A stretch of 64,000 bases of DNA from Rubrivivax rivuli (GTDB lineage: Bacteria > Pseudomonadota > Gammaproteobacteria > Burkholderiales > Burkholderiaceae_C). The DNA lies in NCBI RefSeq assembly GCF_004016505.1, contig NZ_SACR01000001.1, positions 496,001-560,000 on the forward strand, written 5' to 3'. Below are positions 60,879-64,000 of the stretch, in pieces; the stretch's first letter is position 1; each line of letters starts with the position of its first letter. Position numbers and translations under genes: made by a program. The notes under the pieces are model-generated. The model did not search any database. It saw nothing but the letters and a program-made list of their open reading frames with translations, and was not told where the DNA came from.

Positions 60879-61687
60879 TCCAGATCGAACAACTGCGCAA
60901 GAGCTTCACCCAGGGCAGCGGGCGCAAGAAGCGCACCGTGCAGGCGGTGGACGGCGTGAACTTCACCGCGCCCAACGGCCGCATCACCGGGCTGCTGGGC
61001 CCCAACGGCGCGGGCAAGACGACCACGCTGCGCATCGCTGCGGCGCTGATCGAACCCGACAGCGGCACGGTGCGCGTGGACGGCATCGACGTGGCGCAGC
61101 AGCCCGCCGCAGCGCTGGCCCGCATGGGCGTGCTCAGCGATGCGCGCGGCCTGTACCCGCGGCTGACGGCGCGCGAGAACATCATCTACTACGGCCGCCT
61201 GCACGGCATGACGGCCGCCGCCGCCGCCGCGCGCGTGGACGTGCTCGCCAAGACGCTGGACATGGCGCCGCTGCTCGAGCGCCGCACCGAAGGCTTCAGC
61301 CAGGGCGAGCGCATGAAGACGGCGCTGGCCCGCGCGCTGATCCACGACCCGCCCAACATCGTGCTCGACGAGCCCACCAACGGCCTGGACGTGCTGGCCA
61401 CGCGCGCTCTGCGCGAGGCGCTGCGCCGGCTGCGCGACGACGAGGGCAAGTGCATCGTCTTCTCCACGCACATCATGCAAGAGGTGGAGCGCCTGTGCGA
61501 CCACGTCGTCGTGGTGGCCCATGGCCGCACCGTGGCCGCGGGCACCGTCGTCGAACTCTCGGCCGCGGCCGGGCAGACCGATTTCGAGGAGACCTTCGTG
61601 AAGCTTGCCTTCGGTGCCGAAGGCGCCGCTTCGGTGTTCGGTGCCGAAGGTGCCGCCACCCACACCACCGCCGGGAGCGCCGCATGA
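60875..61687 (+). CDS. ABC transporter ATP-binding protein (NatA-like)
   Basis: 270 residues. Walker A GPNGAGKTTTL (about residues 44-54), Q-loop region, signature FSQGERMKTALA (a LSGGQ variant) and Walker B NIVLDEPTNGLD, with STHIMQEVERLCDHV. Resembles the ATPase of Na+-exporting NatAB and other two-component exporters; the partner permease follows with a 4-base overlap (61684-61687). The C-terminal end holds an imperfect duplication (FGAEGAASVFGAEGAA) beyond the family core. Confidence 0.92.
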   Translation: MIQIEQLRKSFTQGSGRKKRTVQAVDGVNFTAPNGRITGLLGPNGAGKTTTLRIAAALIEPDSGTVRVDGIDVAQQPAAALARMGVLSDARGLYPRLTARENIIYYGRLHGMTAAAAAARVDVLAKTLDMAPLLERRTEGFSQGERMKTALARALIHDPPNIVLDEPTNGLDVLATRALREALRRLRDDEGKCIVFSTHIMQEVERLCDHVVVVAHGRTVAAGTVVELSAAAGQTDFEETFVKLAFGAEGAASVFGAEGAATHTTAGSAA

Positions 61688-62850
61688 TTGCCGCCGCCTG
61701 GGTTGTCTTCCTCAAGGAACTGCGCGACGCGCTGCGCGACCGGCGCACGCTGACCATGGTGCTGCTCAGCTCGGTGGCCATCGGCCCGCTGGTGCTGGTG
61801 GCGATCTCGCAACTCGTGGCCGGCATCGAGAAGCGCGCCGAGGCCCGTGAGGTCTACGCCGTGGGCATCGAACACGCGCCCGGCCTGCAGAACTATCTCG
61901 AGCGCCAGACCTACGTGCTGAAGAAGGCGCCGGCCGACTGGGAGCAGCGCCTGCGCGACAGCAAGCTCGGCCACCCCGTGCTGGTGGTGCCGGCCGACTA
62001 CGCGGCCACGGTGGCGCGCCTGGAGGCGCCCGTGGTCGAGATCGTCAGCAGCGCCACCGACCAGCGCGCGCAAGGCGGCACGGGCTCGCTGCAGCGGCTG
62101 CTGCGCGCCTACAACCAGGAGCAGGCCACCCTGCGCCTGGCGCTGCGCGGCGTGGCGCCCTCGGCGCTGGAGACGGTGCGCGTGGAAGAACGCGACTTGG
62201 CCGACCCCGCCGCGCGGGCCGCGCAGCTGAGCTTCATGGTGCCGGTGTTCGTGCTGATGGCGGTGCTGTACGGCGCGCTCAACGCAGCGCTGGACACCAC
62301 GGCCGGCGAGCGCGAACGCGGGTCTCTGGAGCCCTTGCTGATGAACCCCGCGTCGCGCCTGGCGCTGGTGCTGGGCAAGTGGGGCGCGGTGGCCACGGTG
62401 GGCATCCTGATCGCGGTGCTTTCGTGCCTGAGCTTCCTGCCGGCGCAGCAGCTGCTGCGCAGCGAGGCGCTGTCGGCCATGTTCCGTTTCGGCCCGCTGG
62501 AGGCGGCCTGGTTCATCGGCCTGCTGCTGCCGCTGGCCGGTGCGCTGTCGGCGCTGCTGATGGCCATCGCCATCCGCTGCAAGACCTTCAAGGAGGCGCA
62601 GGCCAACGCCACCATCCTGGTGCTGGCCATCTCGATGCTGCCGCTGGTGCTGGTGATGAACCAGGAAGGCACGGCACCCTGGCACCTGTGGATGCCGGCC
62701 CTGGCGCAGACCACGCTGATGGGCCGTGTGCTCAAGGGCGAGGCGTTGCCGATGGCCGACCTGATGCCCTCGCTGCTGGTCTGCGGCGTGCTGACGGCGC
62801 TGGCGGTGGCCTACGTGGCGCGCGTGCTGCGCAGCGCAGCGTTGAAGTGA
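61684..62850 (+). CDS. ABC transporter permease (NatB-like)
   Basis: 388 residues. N-terminal KELRDALRDRRTLTMVLLSS helix, a large periplasmic loop of about 150 residues (VGIEHAPGLQNYL to VRVEERDLAD), then five to six hydrophobic helices (SFMVPVFVLMAVLYGALNAA, ERERGSLEPLLMNPASR, LEAAWFIGLLLPLAGALSAL). ABC-2/NatB type. The G-S-L-E-P motif before the membrane helices is conserved in the family. Operates with the ATPase at 60875; the exported substrate is not known, with sodium and peptide exports both possible. Confidence 0.9.
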   Translation: MIAAAWVVFLKELRDALRDRRTLTMVLLSSVAIGPLVLVAISQLVAGIEKRAEAREVYAVGIEHAPGLQNYLERQTYVLKKAPADWEQRLRDSKLGHPVLVVPADYAATVARLEAPVVEIVSSATDQRAQGGTGSLQRLLRAYNQEQATLRLALRGVAPSALETVRVEERDLADPAARAAQLSFMVPVFVLMAVLYGALNAALDTTAGERERGSLEPLLMNPASRLALVLGKWGAVATVGILIAVLSCLSFLPAQQLLRSEALSAMFRFGPLEAAWFIGLLLPLAGALSALLMAIAIRCKTFKEAQANATILVLAISMLPLVLVMNQEGTAPWHLWMPALAQTTLMGRVLKGEALPMADLMPSLLVCGVLTALAVAYVARVLRSAALK

Positions 62851-62943
62851 AGGGGCGCACGCGCCGGCTCATGCCTCGTGGCGTGAAATCGCCGCGAAGC
62901 CTTCGCCAGCCGTACAAGGCCTTCCGGCCTTGCACGCGCCGGC

Positions 62944-63252
62944 TCAGTTGAGCTGGCGCCGCAGCGCACGTGCCACCTCCTGCTGCCAGGGCAGCTGGTG
63001 CACCAGCCCGTTGAGGTAGGGCGCAGCCTGCAGGGCGGTGAGCACTTCGCCTTCTTCGCCGATGAAGCGCACGTTGCTCACCACCGACAGCGGGTCGGCC
63101 ATGGCCACCACGCCGTGCGCGATCTCGATCCAGTCCCAGGCCATGCCGGCTTCGCCCTCTGCGCCGTGTGCCATCCACAGCGTCTGGCCCGAGAAGCAGC
63201 CGGGCAGGCTGCCCGTCGGGGTGATGTGCGTGCCAAGGTGGTGAAACCGCAC
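62944..63252 (-). CDS. Conserved hypothetical protein
   Basis: 102 residues from a GTG at 63252; an ATG at 63342 would add 30 residues of poorer quality, including WALRSWPPLLWQA. Contains HHLGTHITPTGSLPGCFSGQ, a W-rich AGMAWDWIEIAHGVVAMADP segment, and a final EVARALRRQL helix. I think this is a family of unknown function seen in Burkholderiales but cannot name it. Divergent from the LuxR-type gene; a palindrome lies between them at 63404-63414. Confidence 0.65.
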   Translation of the reverse strand: MRFHHLGTHITPTGSLPGCFSGQTLWMAHGAEGEAGMAWDWIEIAHGVVAMADPLSVVSNVRFIGEEGEVLTALQAAPYLNGLVHQLPWQQEVARALRRQLN

Positions 63253-63403
63253 AGGTTTGGGCTCGGTGGCCTGCCACAATAAAGGCGGCCACGAGCGCAA
63301 AGCCCACGCCGTGGTCAAGGGGTGGACAGGTGACGAAATCATGTGTGCGTTGGGTTGCATACACACATTCTTCGTTAGCGTCCTGGCGGCGAACAGCTGT
63401 AAA

Positions 63404-63414
63404 CCCTGTCAGGG
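63404..63414. promoter_or_regulatory. CCCTGTCAGGG palindrome upstream of the LuxR gene
   Basis: Perfect 11-base palindrome in the divergent gap of 212 bases, 51 bases before the LuxR-type gene start. It shares the CTG(N)CAG core seen in lux-type boxes but is shorter than the usual 18-20 bases. Function is only a suggestion from position. Confidence 0.4.
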
Positions 63415-63464
63415 CGGCGTCGCTGACGCCTTTGGGCCGGGTCTTTCGGCGGGCGAGGAGAGCA

Positions 63465-64000
63465 ATGCTCCCGGGTGGTTACTCAGCGGTGCTGCAAGCC
63501 CGCAACCGTGACGAGTTTCGCGATGAAGTGGTGCGCTTCACGCAGCAACTCGGTTTCGAGACCGTCTCGGCGGTCACGATGATCGACCACGGCCGGGGCA
63601 AGTGCGATCTCATCATGGTGGACAACACGCCCACCAGCTACGCCCAGACCTACGGCGATGCCGCCAGCGGCAAGCGCGACCCGGTGCTGCAGCACTGCCG
63701 CCGCCAGACCGTGCCCATCATCTGGAACCAGGACACCTACGTGGCCCATGGCGTGGGCGACCTCTGGGAACAGCAGGCGCAGTTCGGTTACCGCACCGGC
63801 ATCGCGATGGCGCTGCACCTGCCTGAGGGCAAGCACTTCCTGCTGGGCGTCGACCGCGACCAGCCCCTGCCCGCCGACCCCCACGAGCTGCAGCGCGTGG
63901 TGGCCGACCTGCAGCTCTTCGCGGTGCACGCGCAGGAGGCCGCCATGCGCCTGCTGCTGCCCGTGGCCCAGCAACCCGAGCGGCCCGCGCTCACGCCGCG
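63465..64000 (+). CDS. LuxR-type regulator, autoinducer-binding domain, 3' end cut by window
   Basis: The frame is open from ATG at 63465 to the window end (178 codons), with GGCGAGGAGAGCA providing a good ribosome site. The visible part matches the autoinducer-binding domain of LuxR-type proteins: FTQQLGFETVSAVTMIDHG, NTPTSYAQTYGDA, CRRQTVPIIWNQDTYV, FGYRTGIAMALHLPEGKHF and LGVDRDQPLP. Conserved Trp/Tyr/Asp of the AHL pocket appear as W in IIWNQD and in DLWEQQ, and the Tyr in YGDA. The HTH end lies outside the window, so DNA binding cannot be checked. No luxI-type gene is visible on this side. Confidence 0.8.
   Translation, partial: MLPGGYSAVLQARNRDEFRDEVVRFTQQLGFETVSAVTMIDHGRGKCDLIMVDNTPTSYAQTYGDAASGKRDPVLQHCRRQTVPIIWNQDTYVAHGVGDLWEQQAQFGYRTGIAMALHLPEGKHFLLGVDRDQPLPADPHELQRVVADLQLFAVHAQEAAMRLLLPVAQQPERPALTP

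Noticed and set aside
63483-63974. 163-codon - strand frame at the right edge
   Set aside because: Antisense to the LuxR-type gene, whose autoinducer domain is recognisable.

Overview
The window is GC-rich (visibly high-GC codon use, GTG/TTG starts, many 4-8 bp stop/start overlaps) and carries the gene set dnaA-dnaN-gyrB facing away from rpmH-rnpA-yidD-yidC-mnmE, the usual replication-origin neighbourhood of a bacterial chromosome. Together with a PEP-CTERM protein and PrsT, a short-chain PHA/PHB-type esterase, two Crp/Fnr regulators and a LuxR-type regulator, this points to a betaproteobacterium of the Burkholderiales (the Rubrivivax/Leptothrix/Roseateles-like group is my inference). No rRNA, tRNA or CRISPR array was seen.

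Layout. 1-8.6 kb: the end of a bufferin-type operon (bufB cut by the window edge, bufC), queC-queE-queD for preQ0/queuosine synthesis, two small stress-type proteins (CsbD, BON), an extracellular-type esterase, two Crp/Fnr regulators, an unknown two-fold-repeat protein, and a MarR regulator divergent from a hotdog thioesterase. 8.6-15.2 kb: an island-like block with more A/T-rich, less adapted coding sequence. It holds a Sel1-repeat membrane protein, a VbhA-like antitoxin/Fic toxin pair, a second Sel1-like membrane protein overlapping an orphan VirD4/TraG-type coupling ATPase, and several unrecognised frames. 15.3-25.5 kb: gyrB, dnaN, dnaA, the probable oriC, rpmH, rnpA, yidD, yidC, mnmE.

25.5-39.3 kb: apt, a histidine phosphatase and a KefB/YbaL-type antiporter on the minus strand; then kdsD-kdsC-lptC (Kdo supply and LPS transport), an SDR, an sbtA-sbtB-like bicarbonate transporter pair, a glycine-rich RNA-binding protein, MarC, a GMC oxidoreductase, an HDOD protein and an acyl-CoA ligase. 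39.3-52.3 kb: a polyamine-type binding protein with an ornithine-cyclodeaminase-family enzyme, SDR plus MaoC, NnrU, DUF456, a membrane metal-dependent hydrolase, a Tat-exported metallo-beta-lactamase-fold enzyme, a DUF4397 lipoprotein, pirin, DUF427, a MmcB-like nuclease-fold candidate and a degenerate EAL-HDOD protein.

52.3-64 kb: a PEP-CTERM protein beside the TPR protein PrsT, a thioredoxin-fold exported protein, a beta-class-like GST, a glutaredoxin-like protein lacking the active-site cysteine, an exported alpha/beta hydrolase overlapping a NatA/NatB-type ABC exporter, an unknown small protein, and the autoinducer-binding half of a LuxR-type regulator cut by the right edge. The most unusual parts are the 8.6-15.2 kb block next to gyrB (a coupling ATPase with an extra exported N-terminal domain, no relaxase or secretion channel, and a Fic toxin-antitoxin pair) and the DnaA-box-like cluster inside an insertion of rnpA.
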